Source: CBDATB01 sp965199745 (lineage in GTDB: Bacteria; Bacteroidota; Bacteroidia; Cytophagales; Flammeovirgaceae). From it: a stretch of DNA of 17,602 bases. The stretch is taken from NCBI GenBank assembly GCA_965199745.1, contig CBDATB010000011.1:1-17602 (forward strand), written 5' to 3'. Of this stretch, positions 1-6,639 are shown piece after piece. Below the pieces are notes generated by a model that saw nothing but the letters and a program-made list of their open reading frames with translations, made no database searches and was not told where the DNA came from. Numbering within the stretch: position 1 is the first letter of the stretch; each line of letters opens with the position of its first letter. A program made the translations under genes and the position numbers.

Positions 1-2043
1 GGGATGGCACACCGCGGGAGGCTCAATATTTTAGCCAATATCATGGGAAAGACTTATGAAGAAATCTTCAGTGAATTTGAAGGACAAGTGATGCCTGATG
101 AAACTATGGGCGATGGTGATGTTAAATATCACTTGGGTTTTTCCTCGCAAATTACTGCTGAAAGTGGAGAAAAACTATATTTGGAACTCACTCCCAACCC
201 ATCACACCTGGAGGCAGTAGATACAGTAGTCACTGGCTATGTTAGAGCAGAAATGGAAGAGATGTACGATAGTGATAATAGCAAAATATTGCCTATCCTG
301 ATACACGGAGATGCCGCCTTGGCAGGGCAAGGAATTGTATATGAATTGGTGCAGATGTCTAAACTGTCTGCCTACCAAGTAGGCGGAACGGTTCATTTTA
401 TTATCAACAACCAAGTAGGTTTTACCACAGACTTTCACGATGCTCGATCCAGTATTTATTGTACTGATATTTCTCAAATAGTAGAAGCCCCCGAAATTCA
501 TGTGAACGGCGATAACCCTGAAGCAGTTGTTTTTGCCGCTAAACTTGCCATAGAATTTAGGCAAAAATTTAAACGAGATATATTTGTAGACATTGTGTGT
601 TATAGAAAACATGGGCATAATGAAAGTGATGAACCACGCTTCACACAACCTAAACTCTATGAAATTATTAGCAAGCATCCTGATCCTAGAGAAATGTATA
701 TCAAAAAGTTGCAAGAAGGTGGAGAAATGGATGTGGCAGTAGCTAAAACAATGGATCAGGATTTTAGAAAGCTTCTGAACGAACGCCTCGGAGAAGTCAG
801 GCAACGCCCGCTGCCCTACAAAGTACAAAAATTAGAAAAACAGTGGGCTAAATTAAGAAAATCTAAAAAAGAAGATTTTCTGCAATCGCCTGTAACCGGA
901 ATTTCTAAACATACTATTGAAAAAGTTGGTAAAGTACTCACTTCACTTCCCGAAGGATTTAAGCCGCTCAAACAAATTTCTAAGCTCATTAAAGAACGAA
1001 AAACAATGTTTTTTGAAACAAAAACGTTGAACTGGGCAAGTGCAGAACTATTAGCTTATGGCTCTTTGCTACTTGAAAAAAAGTCAGTCAGGTTTACTGG
1101 TCAAGATGTAGAAAGAGGTACTTTCTCACACCGACATGCTATACTGACTGACACGTCCAGTAATGAAAAATATAATAATCTCAACCACATAGAAGCCAAT
1201 CAAGGTAAGATGATGATTTACAATTCATTGCTTTCTGAGTATGGTGTTTTGGGTTTTGAATTTGGCTATGCAATGGCTAACCCCGACATATTGGTCATAT
1301 GGGAAGCGCAATTTGGCGACTTTGCTAATGGTGCTCAAGTGATTACAGACCAGTTCATCACTAGTTCAGAGTCAAAATGGCATCGAATGAACGGACTAGT
1401 TATGCTACTACCGCATGGTTATGAAGGGCAAGGTCCTGAACACTCAAATGCCAGACCCGAGAGGTTTTTACAACTCTCTGCCGAGCAAAATATCGTGGTC
1501 TGTAATCTAACTACTCCTGCAAATATCTTTCATGCCTTGAGAAGGCAACTAACTTGGGATTTTAGAAAACCTATGATACTCATGTCGCCAAAGTCTATGC
1601 TTCGACACCCATCATGTGTTTCGCCAATAAGTGATTTTGTGGGTGAGCGTAGGTTCAAAGAAATTTATGACGACACCGATGTAAATGCTCAAGAAGTAGT
1701 AAAAGTATTAATGTGTACTGGAAAAGTATACTATGATTTACTACAATATAAAATCAAAGAAAAAAGAAATGATGTAGCTATTATTAGAATAGAACAACTG
1801 CATCCTTTTCCAGCAGAGCAGTTGGAGGTGGCACTTTCCAGTTACAAAAAAATGAAACAATTGATTTGGGTACAAGAAGAACCCGTGAATATGGGCTATT
1901 GGACATATATTTTGAGGACTTATCACCAAAGAAAAGACCTACAACTAGTTACCAGAAAACCGAGTGCCTCTCCGTCTACCGGATATGCCAAAGTGCATTT
2001 GCGTGAGCAAGAACGAATTATATACGCCGCTTTTAACAGATAA
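1..2043 (+). CDS. sucA: 2-oxoglutarate dehydrogenase E1 component, 5'-truncated by the window edge
   Basis: Thiamine-diphosphate-dependent E1 subunit of the 2-oxoglutarate dehydrogenase complex (TCA cycle, cytoplasm); it decarboxylates 2-oxoglutarate and passes the succinyl group to the lipoyl arm of E2. The frame is open from base 1 and opens with GMAHRGRLN, an internal family motif, so the ATG at base 4 is not the start. About 680 of a usual 920-930 residues are present and the N-terminal quarter is missing. Counting the Met at base 4 as residue 1, the thiamine-diphosphate/Mg signature HGDAALAGQG is at 101-110, NNQVGFTT at 135-142 and RKHGHNESDEP at 201-211. The transketolase-type pyrimidine domain follows (FTGQDVERGTFSHRHA, then EAQFGDFANGAQ and PHGYEGQGPEHSNARPERF), then a C-terminal domain with QEEPVNMGYW. 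It ends 50 bases before sucB on the same strand, the usual E1-E2 operon order. Identification is firm. Confidence 0.97.
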   Translation, partial: GMAHRGRLNILANIMGKTYEEIFSEFEGQVMPDETMGDGDVKYHLGFSSQITAESGEKLYLELTPNPSHLEAVDTVVTGYVRAEMEEMYDSDNSKILPILIHGDAALAGQGIVYELVQMSKLSAYQVGGTVHFIINNQVGFTTDFHDARSSIYCTDISQIVEAPEIHVNGDNPEAVVFAAKLAIEFRQKFKRDIFVDIVCYRKHGHNESDEPRFTQPKLYEIISKHPDPREMYIKKLQEGGEMDVAVAKTMDQDFRKLLNERLGEVRQRPLPYKVQKLEKQWAKLRKSKKEDFLQSPVTGISKHTIEKVGKVLTSLPEGFKPLKQISKLIKERKTMFFETKTLNWASAELLAYGSLLLEKKSVRFTGQDVERGTFSHRHAILTDTSSNEKYNNLNHIEANQGKMMIYNSLLSEYGVLGFEFGYAMANPDILVIWEAQFGDFANGAQVITDQFITSSESKWHRMNGLVMLLPHGYEGQGPEHSNARPERFLQLSAEQNIVVCNLTTPANIFHALRRQLTWDFRKPMILMSPKSMLRHPSCVSPISDFVGERRFKEIYDDTDVNAQEVVKVLMCTGKVYYDLLQYKIKEKRNDVAIIRIEQLHPFPAEQLEVALSSYKKMKQLIWVQEEPVNMGYWTYILRTYHQRKDLQLVTRKPSASPSTGYAKVHLREQERIIYAAFNR

Positions 2044-2093
2044 ACAAATATTATTAAGCATTTACTATATAAAAAAGCTAAACAGTCAATCTC

Positions 2094-3614
2094 ATGGACA
2101 CACCAATAAAAGTTCCTGCTGTAGGAGAATCCATTACGGAAGTTACTATCGGTTCGTGGCTCAAAGCCGATGGAGATTTTGTATCGCTAGATGAAACTAT
2201 CTGCGAACTTGAATCAGATAAAGCCTCTTTCGAGTTGACGGCAGAAACCGAAGGCATACTTAAAATACAAGCAGAAGAAGGAGACACACTGGCTATTGGA
2301 GATTTAGTTGCTACTATTACTGCTTCAGAAGACCAAACCCAAGCTCGGAAAGCACCTGATGCAGAAGAAACAAAAAAACAATCGTTTGCCGAGGAACCCG
2401 CACCTGTCAGCACTGGTGAGCAAGTTATCACCATGCAAGTGCCTGCTGTAGGAGAGTCTATTACAGAAGTTACTATTAGCTCGTGGCTCAAAGCCAGTGG
2501 CGATATGGTTGCACTCGACGAGGTCATTTGTGAGATTGAATCGGATAAGGCTTCTTTTGAATTGACAGCAGAAGCCAGCGGACAACTAGAAACTCTAGCC
2601 CAAGAGGGCGACACTATCAACGTTGGAAATCCCTTTTGTAAAATCACTGTCTTACAAGGTGCTGTACAAAAAATGGATGCCCCCCCCCAAAGCCGGGGTC
2701 AGCTGCAGAAGGTAACTCAGCGTTATACTGACGGACATGGCTCTCCTGCTGCTTTAAAAATACTTACTGAAAAAGGGATTAGCCCTGCTGAAGTACAAGG
2801 TAGCGGAAAAGCAGGAAGAATTATTAAAGAAGACGCACTAAAAGCAGAAAAAATAAGCAATAGCGAGGTAAATATTCCAGAAACAACAAGTACTCTAGTC
2901 AGTTCACCTTCAGATAGAAATACTACCCGCAAACGCATGTCGAGCTTGCGTAAAACTATCGCCAAACGCTTAGTGTCGGTGAAAAATGAAACAGCTATGC
3001 TTACGACCTTCAATGAAGTGAATATGAAGCCAATTATGACCATCAGAAAAAAGTATAAAGAGAAATTCAAAGAAAAGCATGATATCGGTCTAGGGTTTAT
3101 GTCTTTTTTTACTAAGGCTGTTTGCATGGCACTACAAGAATTTCCGGAAGTTAACGCCCAGATAGACAAAGACGAGGTGGTATATAGTGATTTCTGTGAT
3201 GTGAGTATTGCTGTTTCCACCCCCAGAGGTCTGGTCGTGCCAGTAATTCGTAATGCGGAATCGCTGAGTTTTGACCAAATAGAAAAAGAAATTATGCAGC
3301 TCGCTCTCAAAGCTCGCGACAATAAATTATCAATTCCAGAAATGACCGGGGGTACATTTACCATTACCAACGGAGGCATTTTCGGTTCGATGCTTTCTAC
3401 ACCTATCATCAACGCACCTCAATCAGCTATTTTGGGTATGCACAATATTGTAGAACGACCCGTAGCCATCAATGGCGAAATAACTATTAAACCGATTATG
3501 TATGTAGCACTTTCCTACGATCACCGTGTTGTTGATGGCAAAGAATCTGTCAGTTTCTTAGTACGGGTAAAAGGGTTATTGGAAGATCCAACGAGACTTT
3601 TATTAGGTGTTTAA
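2094..3614 (+). CDS. sucB: Dihydrolipoyllysine-residue succinyltransferase (2-oxoglutarate dehydrogenase E2) with two lipoyl domains
   Basis: E2 core of the 2-oxoglutarate dehydrogenase complex; it moves succinyl from lipoate to CoA. The 506 residues hold two lipoyl domains (about 2-76 and 112-186), each with an ESDKASFEL lipoylation loop (Lys43 and Lys152), an E1/E3-binding domain near 215-248 (SPAALKILTEKGISPAEVQGSG region), and a catalytic acyltransferase domain from about 275 to the end with the active-site motif DHRVVDG at 476-482 (His477, Asp481). The SucB type fits the upstream SucA and the C-terminal SYDHRVVDGKES and LLEDPTRLLLGV. E. coli SucB has one lipoyl domain and about 405 residues; the extra domain and linker explain the greater length here. 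The linker after lipoyl domain 2 contains a run of nine C. The ATG has no Shine-Dalgarno sequence. E3 (lpd) is not in the window. Confidence 0.95.
   Translation: MDTPIKVPAVGESITEVTIGSWLKADGDFVSLDETICELESDKASFELTAETEGILKIQAEEGDTLAIGDLVATITASEDQTQARKAPDAEETKKQSFAEEPAPVSTGEQVITMQVPAVGESITEVTISSWLKASGDMVALDEVICEIESDKASFELTAEASGQLETLAQEGDTINVGNPFCKITVLQGAVQKMDAPPQSRGQLQKVTQRYTDGHGSPAALKILTEKGISPAEVQGSGKAGRIIKEDALKAEKISNSEVNIPETTSTLVSSPSDRNTTRKRMSSLRKTIAKRLVSVKNETAMLTTFNEVNMKPIMTIRKKYKEKFKEKHDIGLGFMSFFTKAVCMALQEFPEVNAQIDKDEVVYSDFCDVSIAVSTPRGLVVPVIRNAESLSFDQIEKEIMQLALKARDNKLSIPEMTGGTFTITNGGIFGSMLSTPIINAPQSAILGMHNIVERPVAINGEITIKPIMYVALSYDHRVVDGKESVSFLVRVKGLLEDPTRLLLGV
2112..2495 (+). repeat. Tandem lipoyl-domain duplication inside sucB
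   Basis: The segment 2112-2168 recurs at 2439-2495, an offset of 327 bases or 109 codons, with 50 of 57 bases identical by hand count. Over the whole domains, residues 7-70 and 116-179 are identical at 47 of 64 positions. Most differences in the first block are synonymous third-position changes. This is an in-frame coding duplication, not a mobile repeat. Confidence 0.9.
2680..2688 (+). repeat. Run of nine C within the sucB linker
   Basis: Nine consecutive C in an AT-rich gene, coding Ala-Pro-Pro-(Gln) at about residues 196-199 in the flexible linker between lipoyl domain 2 and the E1/E3-binding domain. The frame is intact across it. Such runs are prone to slippage in replication and in sequencing. 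Confidence 0.85.
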
Positions 3615-3853
3615 TATTGCCCGTCGTGCCTGTTTGATTAATTTTTTGATACAGCATAATTTCCTATTATCCTTTGCATAGATATGGAATACTCTGTCGG
3701 TGAGATATTTCCTTCGCACTCTGTCTTTTATTTTGTACAGGTGGTGCTTGGCCGTATTTATTCGGTGCTCTTCGAAAAAGTATGATAGCCCTGTTAAATG
3801 CTCTACTATTCAGTTGAACCAAAATAATTATCTGATCTATATTGATCTATTCC

Positions 3854-4552
3854 ATGAAAAAGAACATTTATTTGCTGCTTTTTTTATCATTGTTTAATTG
3901 CTTCCATTTGGTGGCACAAATACTTTATCCTAAATTCTTACTCAGTATGCAATCAGGCATGAATACTTATCAGGGTGATTTAGGTGATGCTTTCGCTAAG
4001 TGGAGTGTAATTTATGGAATGGGTTTGCACACTAATGTAAAAAAACACGTTAATCTGAATTTTGATCTACATTTTGGTAAAATAGTAGGGCAGGAGTTGT
4101 CTTCTATTACTAAAGGTATTGTTAATACGCCCAATACTTTTTTTGAAACTACCTATACGAGTTTGTCTGCAGGAGTACGTTTTAATTTTATTAAAAATTA
4201 TCGTATGCACTTTTTTATGGCACAGCGAATAGGGGTTATATTTTTTACCCCTTTGGACGAACTAAGAGAAATTTTGTTAGACAAAACAGACACTAGAGCA
4301 GTAGGAGAGACCTACTCCACTACGGCACTGACTCTCCCAATAAGTATTGGTGCCAATCTCTTGTTGGACAATGGCTTTGGCGTTGGTATAGGAATAGGAC
4401 TATCTAATCCATTGACTGACTACCTCGATAATATAAGCGTATTAAGTACTCGAAATAGCGGTAAAGATAATATTATTACAGGTACTTTTAATTTATTGAT
4501 TCCTTTGGCTTTCTATAAGCGGCGCAGTAAGTTAAGACCTAAACGGTCTTAG
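3854..4552 (+). CDS. Secreted outer-membrane beta-barrel protein, DUF6089-like
   Basis: A 232-residue protein with a clear signal peptide: MKKN, a hydrophobic run (about 5-18), and LVAQ as a likely signal peptidase I site near residue 22. The mature part has alternating short hydrophobic stretches with frequent Gly and aromatic residues, as in a small beta barrel: QSGMNTYQGDLGDAF near the start, LSAGVRFNFI in the middle, and SIGANLLLDNGFGVGIGIGL followed by TDYLDNIS near the end. The YQGDLGD and TDYLDNIS patterns recall DUF6089 and related Bacteroidota outer-membrane proteins (from memory, not searched). I chose the ATG at 3854 over an upstream in-frame TTG at 3842 because it places MKK at the head of the signal peptide. 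It is convergent with pcm, 32 bases away. Ligand and function are unknown. Confidence 0.8.
   Translation: MKKNIYLLLFLSLFNCFHLVAQILYPKFLLSMQSGMNTYQGDLGDAFAKWSVIYGMGLHTNVKKHVNLNFDLHFGKIVGQELSSITKGIVNTPNTFFETTYTSLSAGVRFNFIKNYRMHFFMAQRIGVIFFTPLDELREILLDKTDTRAVGETYSTTALTLPISIGANLLLDNGFGVGIGIGLSNPLTDYLDNISVLSTRNSGKDNIITGTFNLLIPLAFYKRRSKLRPKRS
4534..4550. terminator. Small hairpin at the end of the barrel gene (weak terminator candidate)
   Basis: AAGACC (4534-4539) pairs with GGTCTT (4545-4550) over a five-base loop, overlapping the last codons of the barrel gene in the short convergent gap before pcm. There is no proper T-run on either side, so termination here is only a possibility. Confidence 0.3.
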
Positions 4553-4584
4553 TTATTAGTATAATTTTGACAACTAAGAATTAA

Positions 4585-5235
4585 TTACGCCCAGCCTTTT
4601 TCACCTCGCAGTTGTACAAAGCGAAAATTACCATAGGATTTTTTGCAGATTTCATCGGGTGCTGTTTTCCTGATTTTTAGCATTTCCTGATTGTCTAGGT
4701 TACCTACTGGAATAACGAGGCTTCCATTGATTTTTAATTGCTCGATTAGTGGTTGAGGAATTGCTGGTGCACCTGCGGTAACAATAATTTTATCATAAGG
4801 GGCATGTGCTGGTAAGCCCTTTGAGCCGTCGCCCAGAAAAAACTGGACACGATAGCCTAAACGATGCAATAGCCTGCGTGCGTTTTGGGATAAGGTTTTA
4901 TTGCATTCGATGGTAAATACCTTGCAGCCCATCTCAAGCAAAATACAAGATTGATACCCGGAGCCTGTGCCTATTTCAAGGATTCTTTCTCCTTGCTTGG
5001 GTGCCAGTACCGTCGTTTGAAAAGCTACTGTAGAAGGATGAGAAATAGTTTGCCCTTCTCCTATGCTAAAAGCTTTGTCTTCATAGGCATATTGCTCAAA
5101 GGCACTGTCGATAAATAAATGTCTAGGAACTCTGCCCACAGCTGCCAATACCTTTGCGTCAGTAATTCCTTTTCTTTGCAGTAAACTGACTAGTCTTTCC
5201 CTTGATCCTTTATGTTTAAGACTTTCGCGAAACAT
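4585..5235 (-). CDS. pcm: Protein-L-isoaspartate O-methyltransferase
   Basis: Repairs age-damaged proteins by methylating L-isoaspartyl residues with S-adenosylmethionine (cytoplasm). The 216-residue length is normal for the family. The N-terminal substrate-side motif GEGQTISHPSTVA is at about 59-71, SAM-binding motif I (LEIGTGSGYQ) at 86-95, an acidic motif with FTIEC after it, LGDGSKGLP and YDKIIVTAGAP in the middle, and the C-terminal FVQLRGEKGW expected of the family. The ATG at 5235 fits the normal N-terminus (MFRESLKHKGSRERL...). It is transcribed alone, convergent with the barrel gene and divergent from the RNA genes upstream. I found no clear promoter box directly upstream. Confidence 0.95.
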   Translation of the reverse strand: MFRESLKHKGSRERLVSLLQRKGITDAKVLAAVGRVPRHLFIDSAFEQYAYEDKAFSIGEGQTISHPSTVAFQTTVLAPKQGERILEIGTGSGYQSCILLEMGCKVFTIECNKTLSQNARRLLHRLGYRVQFFLGDGSKGLPAHAPYDKIIVTAGAPAIPQPLIEQLKINGSLVIPVGNLDNQEMLKIRKTAPDEICKKSYGNFRFVQLRGEKGWA

Positions 5236-5265
5236 GTGCTATTCTATAATTTTTTATAAAAATAT

Positions 5266-5295
5266 TTGAAAAATCTCCGGGCTTACTTACTTTTG
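5266..5295 (+). promoter_or_regulatory. Bacteroidota-type promoter upstream of a candidate RNA
   Basis: TTG at 5266-5268, a 19-base spacer, then TACTTTTG at 5288-5295: an exact match to the TTG-N19-TAnnTTTG pattern of the Bacteroidota primary sigma factor. The expected start is about 5299-5301. No protein gene lies downstream on this strand before the tRNA at 5562, so it points at a non-coding RNA or a distant tRNA start. Confidence 0.5.
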
Positions 5296-5299
5296 TGTT

Positions 5300-5470
5300 G
5301 GAGTTCTTTTGGACTTTTTATTACTTCTATTTGAGAAATTTTGTAGTTCCCCGTATTTGCGCAATACAAGTATTTGCAACTCCTACTTTCTTAGCAACCA
5401 TCCGTTTTGTAAATTAAGAATATCAATAGAAAATAGTGCTGAAATTAGAAAAAAGACTCCTTAAATATTA
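5300..5470 (+). ncRNA. Candidate structured small RNA, possibly 6S-like
   Basis: The 326-base gap between pcm and tRNA-Cys has no credible protein gene. Starting at the predicted transcription start, GGAGTTCTTTT (5300-5310) can pair with AAAAAGACTCC (5450-5460), with 10 of 11 positions paired counting one G-U. Between them are a perfect hairpin GTATT-TGCGC-AATAC and flanking GTAG/CTAC complementarity. An RNA of about 160 nt whose two ends pair, with an internal hairpin, is the general architecture of 6S RNA. That identification is a guess: I could not match conserved 6S sequence, and there is no clear T-run at the 3' end. The 3' boundary is uncertain. Confidence 0.3.
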
Positions 5471-5561
5471 AAAACTATTTTCTTTTTAATCAGTGTTTTA
5501 GTATATTCCTTTTTGCACAAAGCCAGTAACTACAGAAAGTCTGGATGACTCACAGATAAAA

Positions 5562-5632
5562 GGTCGTGTGGCCGAGTGGCTAGGCAAGGCTCTGCAAAAG
5601 CTTTTACAGCGGTTCGAATCCGCTCGCGACCT
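5562..5632 (+). tRNA. tRNA-Cys (anticodon GCA)
   Basis: A full cloverleaf can be drawn. The acceptor stem GGTCGTG (5562-5568) pairs with CGCGACC (5625-5631) with one G-T wobble. The D arm has GCC/GGC, the anticodon stem AGGCT/AGCTT closes loop CTGCAAA with anticodon GCA at 5594-5596, the variable loop has four bases, and the T arm AGCGG/CCGCT closes TTCGAAT. Base 73 is T, the identity base of tRNA-Cys. CCA is not encoded: CCC and then a run of T follow, the latter possibly helping termination. It stands alone, between pcm and the protein gene at 5770. Confidence 0.97.
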
Positions 5633-5756
5633 CCCTTTTTATCCAAAGCAAGAGACAAGTCTACTATATGAGACCTTGACTGAGCAATCGGGTACTAAGT
5701 AAAAACCAGATTGGCTTCGCTATTAGTAAGCCTGCGATTCGTAAGCTCTGATGTGC

Positions 5757-5769
5757 GTGAGTAGCTCAC
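5757..5769 (-). terminator. Short hairpin right after the 5770 gene (weak)
   Basis: GTGAG (5757-5761) pairs with CTCAC (5765-5769) over a three-base loop immediately beyond the minus-strand stop codon. There is no T-run, so it may only protect the 3' end, or it may be chance. Confidence 0.2.
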
Positions 5770-6288
5770 CTAAAACAAATGTCTGACTTCTTCTTTTAAA
5801 CCCAACGATGCTTGTACCAAAGCATTGCTCTCCTCTGCGATGAAAGCCTCCAATAATTTTTTAGATAAACCCACCGCACTAGTCCCTTCAGGCAACTGCC
5901 TACTTGTTTCGTTGATTTTTACTATTAATTCTTCTTTTGCCCTTTTGATCACTTCCCATATTTCACTGCTGAGGTATATTTGTTGCGAAATATTATGGTC
6001 GTATTCTTCTTTGATATGGTGTAATAAAATATGGCGAAACTCATCGGCAGTATAGGTTCCGTTAAGTCTGGGAATGAGGTTGTTGGGCATCATGCGTTCT
6101 ATATAAAGTATCATGCGTTCGTAAGCCTGTAGGCGCAATTTGAGCGTGAGCTGATCATTTTGAGACTTATTTTGAGCCAAGTTAATAGCTAATTGTTTAT
6201 TGAGAAAAGCCCTGATAATCATATAAACACCATACAGTGCCACAGCAGAAGGCAAGGTATTACGAATAATTTCAGGAACGATTTCCAT
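5770..6288 (-). CDS. Conserved-looking membrane-anchored protein of unknown function
   Basis: A 172-residue protein. One hydrophobic segment lies near the N-terminus (about residues 10-28, from TLPSAVALYGVYMII to RAFL), followed by a basic and helical soluble part: LKLRLQAYERMILYIERM, a middle with EEYDHNISQQIYLSSEIWEVIKRAKEE, and a C-terminal helix EAFIAEESNALVQASLGLK. It looks like a Bacteroidota-restricted hypothetical family that I recognise only by its LQAYER...EYDHNISQQ...W..VK.AKEE pattern and cannot name with certainty. The reading frame allows an ATG 12 codons earlier (6324). I prefer 6288 because the anchor then starts in the usual place and because a TATATTTG box lies at 6322-6329, overlapping the earlier start. 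No enzyme motif is visible. It is likely monocistronic. Confidence 0.7.
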   Translation of the reverse strand: MEIVPEIIRNTLPSAVALYGVYMIIRAFLNKQLAINLAQNKSQNDQLTLKLRLQAYERMILYIERMMPNNLIPRLNGTYTADEFRHILLHHIKEEYDHNISQQIYLSSEIWEVIKRAKEELIVKINETSRQLPEGTSAVGLSKKLLEAFIAEESNALVQASLGLKEEVRHLF

Positions 6289-6632
6289 AGCATTCAGTGT
6301 GGTGGAAGGATAGACCGAAGTCAAATATATTTCTGATACAAAATACCTAATAAATTTTCTACTTGCAAAAAAATATTGTCAATTATTTTTTGAACAATCA
6401 CAGGATTTATTCGTCAGCATGTCTAGTTTTCATTTACAGATACCTTTTCCATTGTTATTATTTGATTAACTTTTCAGTATTTCATTAAAAGTTACATCCA
6501 CAGATTGAATCTAGGTCATCATACAAAATTAATTAGATAACAATTTACAGATATATAAAATTCATCACTCATCTGTATCAATTAATTTTTCTTGTATTTT
6601 TGCAGTTTGCAAATGACTAAATATCAGTTAAA
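6289..6632. other. Divergent AT-rich intergenic region
   Basis: A 344-base gap between two divergent genes. It holds a possible minus-strand -7 box (TATATTTG, 6322-6329, no good -33 partner) for the 5770 gene and a plus-strand promoter near 6573-6602 for the glycosyltransferase. No protein gene or convincing RNA structure was seen in the remainder. Confidence 0.6.
6573..6602 (+). promoter_or_regulatory. Promoter of the glycosyltransferase gene
   Basis: CTG (6573-6575, one mismatch to TTG), a 19-base spacer, and TATTTTTG (6595-6602), an exact TAnnTTTG. The predicted start near 6607 gives a leader of about 26 bases before the TTG start codon at 6633. Confidence 0.5.
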
Positions 6633-6639
6633 TTGCTAA
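6613..6639 (+). other. Eight-codon upstream reading frame overlapping the glycosyltransferase start
   Basis: ATG at 6613 opens an eight-codon frame (MTKYQLNC) that stops at 6637-6639, overlapping the TTG start at 6633 in another frame. It sits inside the predicted leader. It could couple translation of the TTG-started gene, or be chance in AT-rich DNA. Confidence 0.25.

Noticed and set aside
202..828. Minus-strand frame of 208 codons opposite sucA
   Set aside because: It lies wholly inside an unmistakable sucA coding region and has no family-like sequence; it is a shadow frame.
2078..3412. Two long minus-strand frames (189 and 229 codons) opposite sucB
   Set aside because: Both are antisense to clear sucB domains. 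The repeated Ser-rich sequence in the first merely mirrors the duplicated lipoyl domains.
3700..3897. 65-codon plus-strand frame before the barrel gene
   Set aside because: No family features, overlaps the signal peptide region of the real gene in another frame, and has irregular composition.
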